This document shows positions 13,501 through 25,300 of a stretch of 64,000 nt of DNA, one piece after another. Position 1 is the stretch's first letter. Each line of letters begins with the position of its first letter. The notes under the pieces are model-generated. The model saw nothing but the letters and a program-made list of their open reading frames with translations. It had not been told where the DNA came from and made no database searches. Origin of the DNA: Dromaius novaehollandiae (lineage: Eukaryota > Chordata > Aves > Casuariiformes > Dromaiidae); contig NC_088099.1 in the NCBI RefSeq assembly GCF_036370855.1, positions 148,323,517 through 148,387,516 on the forward strand. Reading direction: 5' to 3'. Both the position numbers and the translations under genes were made by a program.

Positions 13501-13680
13501 TTTTGGAGAAAATACAGAGTTCCCATTGCTAGTGGGTTTTTTTGGGAATGAGATTAACAAACAACTGATAGGGTGGATGGAGATCTGAAAACTATCTATG
13601 CAACTGATCCTGCTTTGGGCAAGGAAGGTCTAGATGACCTCTTGAGGTTGCTGCCAGTCCTATTTTTCTAGCCTGTGAGA
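13500..13680 (+). repeat. Old CR1-like LINE 3' end
   Basis: From about 13558 the sequence follows the last part of a CR1 element, including GGTCTAGATGACCTCTTGAGG near 13628 followed by 'ccagtcctatttttcta'. This matches the typical CR1 ending 'ggactagatgacctc-ttgaggtcccttccagccctattttctatga'. Orientation is plus. The copy is truncated to its 3' end, as is usual for CR1. Confidence 0.7.
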
Positions 13681-14564
13681 GCACTATAATCAAGTCATGA
13701 CTCAGATATACTGGTGGCTCTGAACACAGCTGCTGACTGTGTAACAGCCCAGTGAGTCATTTTTGCTTTAGTACCAATTTCTTACCAAAATGGACACAAA
13801 TATACTGCAGCAGAGCGGATGTGGTCACTCACCTAGGTGTTGCTTGCCCCACGGGCAGCAAAGGCCTGTGTGGCAGACTGGGATGTGAGTGAGGGGTTGC
13901 CTTTTTCCCTCTCATCTGTCCCTTGAAGTGCTGTTATCCCCTTGTCGTGGTATCAAGTTACTCTGTGCTGCAACACATTAAGAATACAGAAAATCTCATT
14001 TACTAAGATATTGCTCAAATCAAATGGTCTGAGGTAGACGAGAGCTCTCCTGTGCTGTAAGGCAGTAGAAAAGCTCACCACAGATGACAGCTTCAGTTCC
14101 AAAATGAGCAGCGTGGTAGCGGGGAAGGCATGCAATGTGCAAATGCAATAACCTGTGGCAGGAAGCAATGCTGAGTAAGTTAGATAAGTTTGGTACTCTT
14201 TTAGGGTTAGGAGATTTAGGTGTGTCTGCTGCCAATGATACCAGAAATTAAAAGAGAGGGTTAATAGCCTGTCAGGTCCTGTTAGCATAGGCCCAGAAGA
14301 ACGGGCCTTAGTACAGGCTTTGTTTTTAACCTACCGAAGAGTTTAGGCTTGCTTGAAGTAAAACATAAAGAGATAAAATGTTTGAAGTAAAATGCTTTTG
14401 AAGAGTGAATTCTTACCCCTTGCAGAGGAGATATGCAGTCAGTACCCTGCTAAATGCACTGGATTTTTTTTTTTCTTGAAAGTCTAATTACATCATTTTT
14501 CATCACCTGCTCAAGTGGCTGAGTAACAGCTACAGCATGTGCGTAGCAGAGGGAGGGCATTCTG
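13681..14564. other. Unique DNA, no gene recognised
   Basis: A 111-codon minus-strand frame (14288-13953) overlaps a second frame of 71 codons in another phase. Neither has a recognisable domain, and both look like chance. Nothing else is seen. Confidence 0.5.
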
Positions 14565-14650
14565 CAAACCTGTGGAAGTAACTCCCATCACAATCAATAG
14601 GACTATTCATGCCAGTAACGATTTGCAGAATGAGGTCTTCACTGTCAGAG
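14565..14650 (+). repeat. Short ancient amniote-type repeat
   Basis: GTAACTCCCATCACAATCAATAGGACTATTCATGCC and the following 'gatttgcagaatgaggtc' (written here in pieces) resemble a very old interspersed sequence common in reptile and bird genomes of the form 'taactcccattgacttcaatgggagtt...gtaaggactgcaggattgggcc'. The class is not certain, so it is reported without a family name. Confidence 0.35.
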
Positions 14651-16052
14651 CAGAGACACCAAAATCCATCACTATTTATCAAAGTGAGAAAGAGGGCGAG
14701 ATGCACTGATCGCCTCTGACAGCACTATTTTTAGTGGCAGCCTTTAATCTCATTTCTGATCATAGAAGGAAATAGGGTAGAAGATTAAATGAAGAAAAGA
14801 AACTGCTTTTGAAGCTGCAGTATAATCTAATAGGAACATAGTTACAAGTAGCTTTATGCGGAGAACTTGTGCAGAAAGTTTGCCAGTGGCTGACTGCCAT
14901 TAGAAGGAACTAAATATGTGCAATGACAGGATGGCAATAGACTTTAAAACATTTTATCAGCCCAAGCAATATTGAGTTGCTCTGCTCTGGAGGCAGAATA
15001 ACTTCCTGTTTGTGAGTTGTGTTACTGGATAACGTTATACTGGATAGTTAGTAGTTATAACCTGGCACAGTTCAAACAGCGATATTTCAGGTCCTCTCAG
15101 AGTTTTAAAATAACTTCTTAGTGAATGCTTTGCTTCATCTGTAACATCTGGACATGGAGTTTCATTGATTTATTTTTGATCATACTTTCAGAGTTCCACA
15201 TTTTTTGAAAACTGTGAATGCTTTCTTAACGAGACTCCTGAGCTAATGCAGTCACTTCGATTTTTCTTTAATTTATGTGGTTGAACTGATTTAGTCAGTT
15301 GCTCAGGACTGCAGATCGGTGCTGTGTGAATTTGCTTTCTTCTTGGCCAGCTGACAGTATATTGTCTCTCTTCCAGCCCCACATCGATACAGCAGACTGG
15401 CATCTGTCAGCAAGGGGATTAGGAGCATGACGTGAACTCCACACAGGGCTAAAGAAGTGGACCAGAAGAGAGGCCGCTGAAGGATTTCTGATTACTATTT
15501 CAACCTAGAGGCCGGAATAGAAGTTGAGGGTCGTTACTTTAAACGGTGGCTGTTCAGTAGTGCAAAAGGATGAAAATGCTGTGTCTGTGCTTGCTCACTG
15601 TGCTTTGAGGGCACATCCGTGGAAATCTTCCTGTGGAAAGGAGAGGGAGAAGCTGGTGTGTGCCCAGGAATTGCTCTGATATGGAGCTAGCTGGGGTATG
15701 TACACAGACCTTGAAAGAGATTTTGGTTTCTGTAGCTTAGACAGAGCACAAAGCTACTTTTCCTCCATTTTGCACATTGTGCCCCATGCAGCTTGCTGAG
15801 ACTGGATAATCTGATGCAACATACCTAATTCTTACAGCTGATTTGGTGCAGTAATGAGGTGCAAAATGACTGATTTTTCTGTAGTCTAGAATTGAATAAG
15901 ATTAGGACATACTAATTTTTCTTCAAGTAAAGAGTTAATGTTACCAAGGTCATCAATTTGGCTGTGGGCTTCCCGACTGCCTGATATTACAGCATTGGTC
16001 CTGAAATAAAAGAAATAGCAATAGTCATTTCATCATGTTTTTATATATATGC

Positions 16053-16110
16053 ATTAATCACTGTCATTCAACACGATAGCTTATTAATAATTACATGTGA
16101 TTAATCACTG
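16053..16110. promoter_or_regulatory. TAAT-rich cluster with a repeated 11-mer
   Basis: ATTAATCACTG occurs at 16053-16063 and again at 16100-16110. Between them lies a run of TTATTAATAATTA, so many TAAT/ATTA homeodomain-type cores fall within 60 bases. Clusters like this are common in developmental enhancers, but AT-rich DNA also produces them by chance. Function is inference. Confidence 0.25.
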
Positions 16111-18568
16111 ATGTTTATATTGTAACGTATTTTTCTTGTCATAAAAATGTCAAAGTTTTAAAACTGAGTCATAATTTCACTGTTAAATATAGACTTTGTG
16201 AGCAGTACCTCAAATTGGCACACGGTGGCAGGATGATGATATTTTTAAGAAGATGACTCTAAGAGTGTTATGGTAGTCGTAGCAACTAGTTTGAAATGCA
16301 ATCTTTAAAATATGTTTTGCAGAGGTAAATATTTTTCATTTTGCATTTCGAGGTGCAAATTAATGCACTTTTTTAGTTAGCATTAAAGTCAGCTACATCA
16401 TACAGGACTGATTTTCCAAAGTTTCATTGGAAAGAACTTTTAAGAATGTGGTACCTGGGCTTCTTGTTACAAACCTTAAAATAAATAAATAAATGCAAAC
16501 AACTTAATGAGCTTTTTGTAAGTCTTTCCGTTCAGGAAGCCTCATTCTTATATATGGCAGAGGAGCTTTGTTTCCTCCCGGAAAACTGGAGACCCTGAGT
16601 TTTCCATCAGTGATGAGGAATTTTGGAAGGGGAGAGGGTAGGGGGAGCTACTTTTCATTTGCTCATACTGAAACTATCTTCTGTATCCAAAGCTCTCTGA
16701 GCTAAAAGTCAGTCAAAAGGTAATGGCTTTATGCCAATTACATCTTTGCTGAAAGAGGTGTAGATTTCTTACATTGAAGGTGAATTTAACAAAACCTAAA
16801 AATGGATTTGAGGATTTTAAAACAACCATGCTGCATTTAATCTGCAAACTGTGCTGTTTCAGAGTATCCAGATAATGGCCAAGTACTTGCAAAAATTCAT
16901 CCTTAAAACAATTCAATAATTTGGTGCAAACCTTTATATTATGATGTCTGGTTGTCCTCCATACAAGTGTCTATTTAGCAGAATTTAAAAAATGATCCAG
17001 ATAACCTAATCATGCTTAGGGCTAACAAACAAGGAGGGCACACTCTCTAGTGAAACCTGGGTAACTCTGAGCATTTATCCACATAGATAATGTTGCAGGA
17101 CTAAGATCTAGATCTGCAGAAGCCAGAATTAATTCAGGAAGGATTTTTTTGTTTTTGAAAAAAGGACTAAATCTACCAACTGGGTAAAAAAAGAGTTTTG
17201 AACAAGCTTAAAAACACTTCAGCATTGTTTGTATGAGGTAAGAATGTGGAAAATTAAGATGTTTGACTTGAGACATTAGACTTGAGACTCTTGTGATCTC
17301 AGACTGCTGCAACCCCCACATTTCTAATGTTTTTACTTAGAAATGGCTGGAAATAGCCTAAGAACTGCCTTTCATGGTCTGGCACTGCTGATTCTCCTCT
17401 TTCAGAAGCCTGAAAGTATCTACATATTTCAGAATTTTCAAGAAGCTTTGGTTCCCATTCAGTTTGAGGAGAAAAAGGAAGGTTTTGAGTGAAGTTCTAG
17501 CTTCTTTCCTTCCCTCCCTCTCCCTTTCTCCAACCACAGTAGCCCTCATTGTATAGGATTCTTATGCCAAGTACTTCTGCATTTACCTGAAATGGACTAA
17601 CTTTTCTCATGTTGTCATGTTGGCACTGTTTTTAAACCAAAACACACACTTTCTGAAAGTGATGTTTGAGATTAAATGATTTTTAGTTTTGTCTAGCTCT
17701 AACAAAAGAAAAACAAACCAAAAAAAATCTATCTAGTGTATTCAGAAAGGCTTTAGGGGAATGATGCATCTTACTTCTTAAAGAAAATCTTCAATTCTGT
17801 ATATCCAAAACAAGCTGTAATAGCTATACAGTGGAGTTGCCTTGAGGCTTTACTTGGAAGTTTACTACTCCCAGTTTTCATTTATTCAATCATACATATG
17901 CATAAAACATTTTTATTTTTCAGATAATAATTTGCATGAACACCAGGGCTTTATCTCAAATGCACATGAAGACGACTCTTGTGTTGGGTCAGCTGGAAGT
18001 TATCCTCCTTTATCGTAGGGATTTCAGGTAATTAAACTCAAAGAATCTGTTCAGCTGCTAAAATCTGTTATACTCCAGATAAGAAAAAAACCACACATTT
18101 CAACTATCTATGGGGATAGATATTGCTGATGATTAAGCTGTAGCCACATGAGCTGTATCCACAATACCCATTTAAATTCAGGAAGAATGGCCTGTTCAAA
18201 GGCCAGCTTAGCTTCTTAGTGGGACATATCCACCCATAACGAATATAGAAATAGCTCTTCCCTTTCATTTATCATACAAAATGGATGAATTTCTAAGCTT
18301 TTAACACATTTCTGGAAGTTTGTCAGGAATATTGTGCTCTATGTGTGATTTAAATAATATAGGGAAGAAAAAGGAGTGAAATCCAGTTGCAGTAGAAGAG
18401 GCCTTCCTTAAATTATCATACCAGAAAGCTGATAGCTCTTATGAGTTCCAGTAAAAAATAAGGCAAATCTGCGTGTGCGCAGGGGTTCTTGAGTTCCACT
18501 ATTTGACTTAAGCTTTGACTCTGCTAATTGCAGGAGAAACCCTAGTGGCCACATTCTGGCCTTACTTT

Positions 18569-18628
18569 ACTAGTGTAGGAGTACAGATGTGTAGGACTAG
18601 TACAGACTAGTGTAGGAGTGCAGACATG
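18569..18628. repeat. Short imperfect tandem duplication, period 37
   Basis: ACTAGTGTAGGAGTACAGA at 18569 recurs as ACTAGTGTAGGAGTGCAGA at 18606. This is a local duplication of about 37 bases seen directly. No function is suggested. Confidence 0.7.
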
Positions 18629-21600
18629 AAATTAAGTGAAAATCACAGTCGCTCCAGGCATTTGAAATTGTTATCAACCAGGAATCCCTAAATGTCTGTC
18701 AGTTCTATATAAATCACGACTGATAAATGATGGCACCTCAGCTTTCACTGAAAAACTGTTTGATAATAATATAGCTGTTTTTGTTCTATACTGTTATTGC
18801 TATATATACTAATGGTCTGCACTTATTTGCATGCATCTTCCATAAATCCCTCCATGAGTCTCTCCAAAAGTGACTAACCTATGATTTCAAGATGAAAGAT
18901 GGCTACGCAGTTTATGAAAATAAGCAGTAGAAACCATGTCCTTTAAGATGTTTAGTAATGTTCAGTGTACCATGAGGGGATATCTTTCCTTGGTGTGGAA
19001 AGCCGTATTCTCAAAAATCACTACAACCAAACAACTGTAAACAAAGCTGATTTCCCATCTTTGCATTCAAGATATTTGTTTCAGCAGTTTGAAGAGAGTC
19101 ACCTTTTATGTTGAATGGAAAGATGAATATTTACTGATCTAAAAAAATAGAGTAATTAAAGATAATTCTATATTTTGTCGTGTTTGTTGGCATTCAGCTT
19201 TTGCTTTGCTTTAGACATTCTACCCAAATACACTAATATCTGCCATAGTAACAATTTATATACATCACAGAGTCTTTAAGAAAGTGAATTGGTAACACAA
19301 AAGGCATCCAAGATCAGGGAATGAATTTGTACAAATTTTTGTATATGTGAGGATGTGTATATATATGTGAAAAGACCAGAGTTCTGTCTTTCGAATGGAG
19401 AATTTGAGATGTTAGATATCTGGAAGGAAAGGGCGGGACAGGTGTTACATAAAATATAGTAAAAGAGAAAGGAGCTTGACAGTCTAAAGAAGAGAGAAAA
19501 TAGGAAAAAAAGCCATGGCACAGTCAAATGTGAGCAGAAATAGAGAACAAAGAATCTATACATCAAGAGACTTTCCTTAGGAGAAAAGTTGGAATGGAGA
19601 TGTATTTTGCAGGCTACTGTGTTGGACTAAAGGAGTCCTAAAAAGCTACATGCAACAAAGGCCTGGGACGGATAGAAGATTTTCTTTTCTTTTTTATGGC
19701 TCAGAGTTTCAAGCCCTTTTTGCATTTGGTTGATTGAGAAGTCTGAAATCTGAAGATCACAATCATCTTTTGCTTTTGTTGGTGAGAGATACAGAGCAGA
19801 GCTCATTGCATGTTGGTCCTGTTACAATAAACTGCCTTTCCATTCAGAGGAGTACGCAGAAGGCCAGATGGACTCCTTTTATCCAAGTACGTGGTGGAAA
19901 TAGAAGAGCCAGAGTGTATAGCAGTATTTTCCTAGTGGGCCAAATGTATGCTGGAGTAACTGAAGTAAGCTGAGTTACACTGAATTTAGCCAATATCAAG
20001 TTTGAAACATTCTTAGTAACTCCTATTTTCTCTGTTATATTTCTTTTTGCCATATAGTCATCTCTATCTCCTACTGTGCCTTTCGACTTTTCTAAAGCAT
20101 CACTAGGCCTAATCTTATTTTGAATATCTGAAAACATCAAATGCCTTATATTTAAGAGATGGTCCAGACAGAGGCATACCAGACAGCCCCTTAAAAGCCA
20201 AGCCCTTCAAGCAATCTGAACCAACTGGTTCAGGTTCAGCTGGACAGATACTTGCTGGGTGGTTGCTGCCTGAGTCCAGCAGTGATGTTCTGGGCCAGTG
20301 CTGAGGAGATGCCACAGGCAGCGCCCAAGGTGTGAACAAGGCAAGGAATTGGATGTGGAAACTATTCCCGTCAGCTCTGCCAATAATATGAGGTTATGCC
20401 TTGTTTCTCTACCAAGAGTTTCCCCAAATTAAGAACCAGCTTTGTGCAGGGGCTGATGGATACTGCATTCAAAAGGCTGCCTTTAAGGGCTCCACTAGGG
20501 AAGAGCAGTGTATGTAGCAATATATAAAGAGCTTCTGCTTTTTAAGTCTGTCCCGTGAAAAGTGGGGTCCCTTTATATTGAAGGAAACCTGGAATCTGGG
20601 CCAATATAATCACAGCCTTTCCGAGTTTACTTCTAAAATTTTTGTCAAGCCCTTCACTGCCTTTCAGTTTAATTATCGTAACCATCTCTTCACCCTGGTT
20701 TCTAGCTTCTCACCTTCCTCCCACCAACAATTTGCCCTAGCTGCTGTTTTGTCCACAGTAGGTGGCTTTTTGGACAATCAGCTGAAGCTTCACCTCTGTC
20801 TTCTTTCAGCTCTTCTGTCTTGAACAGATGCCCAATGCTTTTTTCTGCTCCTCTCTCCTCATTCTGTTTCCAGATCTCTTTTGTGTTGCTCTGTACTCAG
20901 GAGTGCTGAGACAAAAAGCCTGGGACAGAGCACATCTCCTTCACATCCTTTCTGGGAGTTCATTTATTCCAGGAAACCTGCTCTATTGGTCTTACCTACC
21001 TTTGTTTGGTTGTTTAATATGAAGCATTTCCTCATCAGTGTGAACTGCAATTAACATGAATTATACGACAAGCCAGTTCTGCTCTGATTTTCTCTCATTT
21101 ACATAAGTGTTAAGCTGTAAGCAAATTTTGTCTTCCAAGTGTTTCCCAAGCTTAAAGGTAGATGCTTTTGAAAGTCTTTAATGGCTAAGGACACCAGACT
21201 CTTAGAGAGAGATGCTGCTGTATGAATCTAATTTACAGTTTTTAAGATCTAGACCTTACCTCGTGGCCATGGCATACAGTAAGCTCAGGGAGGAATCTGG
21301 GTTGGTGAGGGGCTTGGCATAGGCAGGTAAGGAATGTGCTCAGCTCTGGCCTATGTGATGCTGCGATTTTGTCTGGAGGCATCCTTCTCTCCAAGCCACG
21401 TAAACTCAGTGTGCCAGTGCTACACTGTCTTCAGCCTTTAGCTGACTGCCTACCACTCAAGAGTGAAGTGTGTTTTGTATGTAGATTGTGAAATCAGTTT
21501 GTGCAGCAAGTCGATCTCCTTCCAGAAGACAAGTACTATATAAATGTAAGTCATTTCTGTTGTCATTACCCAAGGATAGAACAGGATGAAAATATGCAGA

Positions 21601-21944
21601 TATATTTTTTAGTGCTGGTGTAAGTACAGTGTTCCATAAGTCTACTTAAATATAATTTGTGTGGCATTGTGGTTTAGTTACAAGCAAGAAGCAATGCAGA
21701 TGATTTATGTATCTTTTAGTTCTGTTTTAATTCAGTGCTATTAAACTAAGCAAATTTCAGATTGGAGAGAGTGAAATAATAGGATAATTTTAAAATGCAC
21801 AATAACATACAATGAAAAATGAAAATAATTCTGGTTACTTAGAGATATGATTAAAGTAACAAGCAGCAGTAAAACTCTACCTGCCTCTAGCTTTTTCATC
21901 TGCTTCTACCTTTTCCATCCTGAGAGCCCAGAAGCCTGAAAGCA

Positions 21945-22350
21945 TCATAGAAACGGTTTATGAAAAATCTGTGAAGTCCATCTACTTCTACAGTAGGATT
22001 ATTCATCACCACATGTTTGAGACCACCGTCTCACTTGCAAATTGTTCAGTCTATCCAGTCCTGCTATTGAGAAGATGTCTGCAGTTCAATCCAAATTGTC
22101 TGTAATCATATTGCTTCCTTTCCCTTGTTATCTGAGTAGTTCCTCCCCACCCATGTGTTTAACCTCTCTGAAATATTTGTGGATGGCAATCATATCCCTC
22201 TGAGTCACTGCTTAGCTAAGCTGTATGCATTTTGAGCTTCATTTTTTTCTCATGTAAATCTTTTCAGACATTTAACCATTTTTCTCCATTTTCCTATGAA
22301 ATCCTCAGCATTCGCTGAAGTCTTTAGAAGACCTGCCACTGGCTGAGCAG
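21945..22350 (-). repeat. Old CR1-like LINE fragment
   Basis: Read on the minus strand this follows CR1. On the plus strand the first part (catcatagaaacgg...) corresponds to the reversed 3' end. The part near 22160-22215 (TTTAACCTCTCTGAAATATTTGTGGATGGCAATCATATCCC, in pieces) corresponds to the codons for the conserved 'sv-YKYL-GG' region. The 'catttaaccatttttctcc' patch at about 22270 also fits. Divergence is high and the boundaries are approximate. Confidence 0.5.
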
Positions 22351-25300
22351 GGGAATGGACCCCAGGCATTACACAAACCTGTCTTTTGTGACCCATGTGT
22401 GTTTGGAGCTACACTATAGAGCTATTCTCTTAGCTAGATATGGAGACAGCCTGTCTCTGTTAAAAGCCAAAGGCCAAATTCTTACTACCTGCAGCATGCC
22501 CAAGGTAAGAAGAAACAGTCTCCAGGAAAGAATTTGTCTTAAAGACTTCAGTGGTAGAGCCATGATTTTATTAGATTACTGATGAACTATGTGTAGTCTG
22601 ATGATGAACTGTGTGTGAGCTAGACTTTCTTGCCACAAGGAAGTTTTTTCATTTTCAACATTTATCATTCTGATTTGGAACAACAGTTTGGAAATGAGAA
22701 ATGTTCTGTGGAATGGAAATTTTTTGGAATTTTTCCTCAGGAGAACTAATACAAAATGACATTTTTAAAAATACTGGGGTCAGGGAACTGACTCTTGGCC
22801 AGGGAAGGAGCCCAGGAAACCAGGCAGTATTTGAAGCTAGTCAGCACTTTCAACCTCCCCCTTCCTAGGGAGCCTGGTGACCAAAAAGCTATCCTTCGTG
22901 AAGGCTAAGGAGCCTGGAAGGCAAGGCAGGTTGTACTGGCCTCCCTGCCTGCTTTCCATCAACAACTCTGACAGGTCCCCACAGAGTGTTGTTATTAAAT
23001 CAAGTCAGTATTTACAGCCAAAAAATGTTTGTTGGAATATATTTTTAACAAGCTCTAAGTGTTCAGCTGTCTGCATGATAGACAAGTCCTTTATAGGAAA
23101 TCTTTCATTCCTCATTCCATTAAAATCTTTTCAGTTTGGCATGCCAAAATAACGCCATCTCAAAGATTAAAAAAAGCATGCAGTTGAGCAAATAGTCATA
23201 TAAAATCACTTATTACCTTTGGCTCCCAAACTAATTTTAGGAGAAGAGAGTAATGCTAAAATGCCTAACCAAAGTGGGGAGTCTATAGGGCAGTGCAACC
23301 TACCCAGATTTTTAAAATAATAATAAAATAGATGAGCTACGTGATTTGATATCTGGGCTTATTATTTGACAAGTGACTGAAGCTGTATAAGGACAAAGAG
23401 AGAGAGTGAAAAATTGAAACGACAAGGCTGCTGAGGCTCTGTGTCAGATAGAGTAACTGCAGGAAACTGCTGTAGTGCACATGACCATCCAGCCCCAGTA
23501 TGCTTGCAAAGTAGAAGCACTTGATAAACCACTTGGAGAAGACATTAATACAGACTGGCATACTTATTTAATTGGCCTACATCCATAGCAGTCCTAGCTC
23601 TCACAAAAAGAGCTAATGCCTCTTACCTTTCTGCTTTGCATTTGTTAAGGAGCTGCAGCCAACTTCTTGCTCCTAGTTTTATCCAGACTTTCTCATAGAT
23701 CTGAGAGTGCTGCCCATGACAGATTGGAAGTAAATGTAATTGGTGTTGTAGTGAAATGAGGGAAACAGGGCAGTGTCCCAAAGTCATGGGAACAATGCTT
23801 GTAAACAGAAAGAGGAAAAAGTTCATATTTGTTTCCTTGGTCATGACTAAAAGGAATGCAATTTTATTTTCAGAGGTGTAGGATGAACACTAAATTAATG
23901 AATTGTATTGTAGCTACAGCATTTTATTTATTTATGTATAGATAAACTTTCATACTTCTTTTCCTGTGTAGCTTATAATGTATTCCTACTTTACCCCCCT
24001 ATCATCCCAACTTAGTTGATTATGGAAACTGGCAGCAAAGACTGTGTGGTGTACCCTAGCGAAAGAGCATTTGTGATTGGGCCAGAGGAGAAGACTGGAG
24101 GATGTAGCCAGGAAAAGGTGGCTGGATTAGAAAGCATGATGAGGTCTGGCTAAAGCCATGGGAAAAAAGTGCTGGTAGGAGGGGCAGATGGAAAGGGTAG
24201 GACTAGGCGAAGTCCAAGACTATGGGGGCCCTTGAGCCCCTGCAGAGGCAGCAACTTGGGAAAGTCTGCTCCAGAGTCCTTTCAGGACAATGCTATGTTG
24301 TTACTGTTTGTGGACAAATGACTTTGCATGGTTCATAATGCTCCAGTAAAGTGGTGTCCATCCTGGCAAACCAATGGAAATGGAAATGGATATGGATACT
24401 GATGGAGATGTCAGAACCAGCAGAAGTCACCCACCCTAACATCTTCAAAGAGCATCGTGTCCCAAGGAGGAGGTAGTGCGAGGTGGAGAAGGAAGTTAGA
24501 TCTTGCCTTTGTCGATGGGTAGTAACAGAAAGTGGCAACGCTCTGACCATCATCAGGTGTGCCCAGCGCTTAAAAGATGTGACCAATTCAGCATGGAAAT
24601 AGGTATTCAACACGTATTTGCTTTTAAAGAAATGTTTCTTGGATGGGCAGAATTGTCTGTGGGTGTGAACTGTTGCTCAGCAAAGGTCTGAAATGCTACA
24701 GCTATCACCCACATCAAGGGGTCTGGTTATGTGGAACAATCTATTAGTAAGTAACAGATGTCCTACTGATGTCTTGCCTTTCACTAGTGCCTTAGTAACT
24801 ATCTGTTAGGATAGTCTTACTTTGTTATTCTGCTTTTACATCCTCTTTCTCCACCATTTTTGGGGTAAATGGCAATCTGATCACAATGTTCTTGGGTACA
24901 GCAACTAAATTAGGCCCTGCTGGTAAGATGAAAGTGGAAGATCCTGCCAGAGCATCAGTGTGTTGCAGAATAACAGCTCCAGAAGCTGGCAGTTGTGCCA
25001 AAACCAGGAATGAGAGCATTTTGAGGGCATCCTGGTGGAAACTTAGGTCACTGTTGGTTTCATGTCATCCAGAGTCAGTTGTCAGGTGACTGGGCTTGAG
25101 CATTATTGGGGGCAGTCAGGGAGTCTGATCCTTTCATTATTCCAACTTCAAATCTGCAATCCATATATCTACTTCTGAGTTCTTAGTAGTACAGTTTGAT
25201 ACCTATGCTTTGACTTACTCAATTAAAGTATAAAAAGAGTCTTTAGAGGAAGAAGAGAGAGGCTAAAAAATTGCAATGTATAGAACATATACAGTTTCTA

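Larger units (their letters stand above)
14651..21940. other. Unique AT-rich DNA, candidate regulatory patch near 16 kb
   Basis: No gene or clear transposable element is recognised. The subregion 16020-16400 is AT-rich and dense in TAAT-type motifs (listed separately). A short tandem duplication lies at 18569-18628. Frames such as 19734-19973 (+) and 19566-19276 (-) are low-complexity or featureless. Confidence 0.5.

Noticed and set aside
13953..14288. 111-codon minus frame
   Set aside because: It overlaps another open frame in a different phase and has no motif or splice context.
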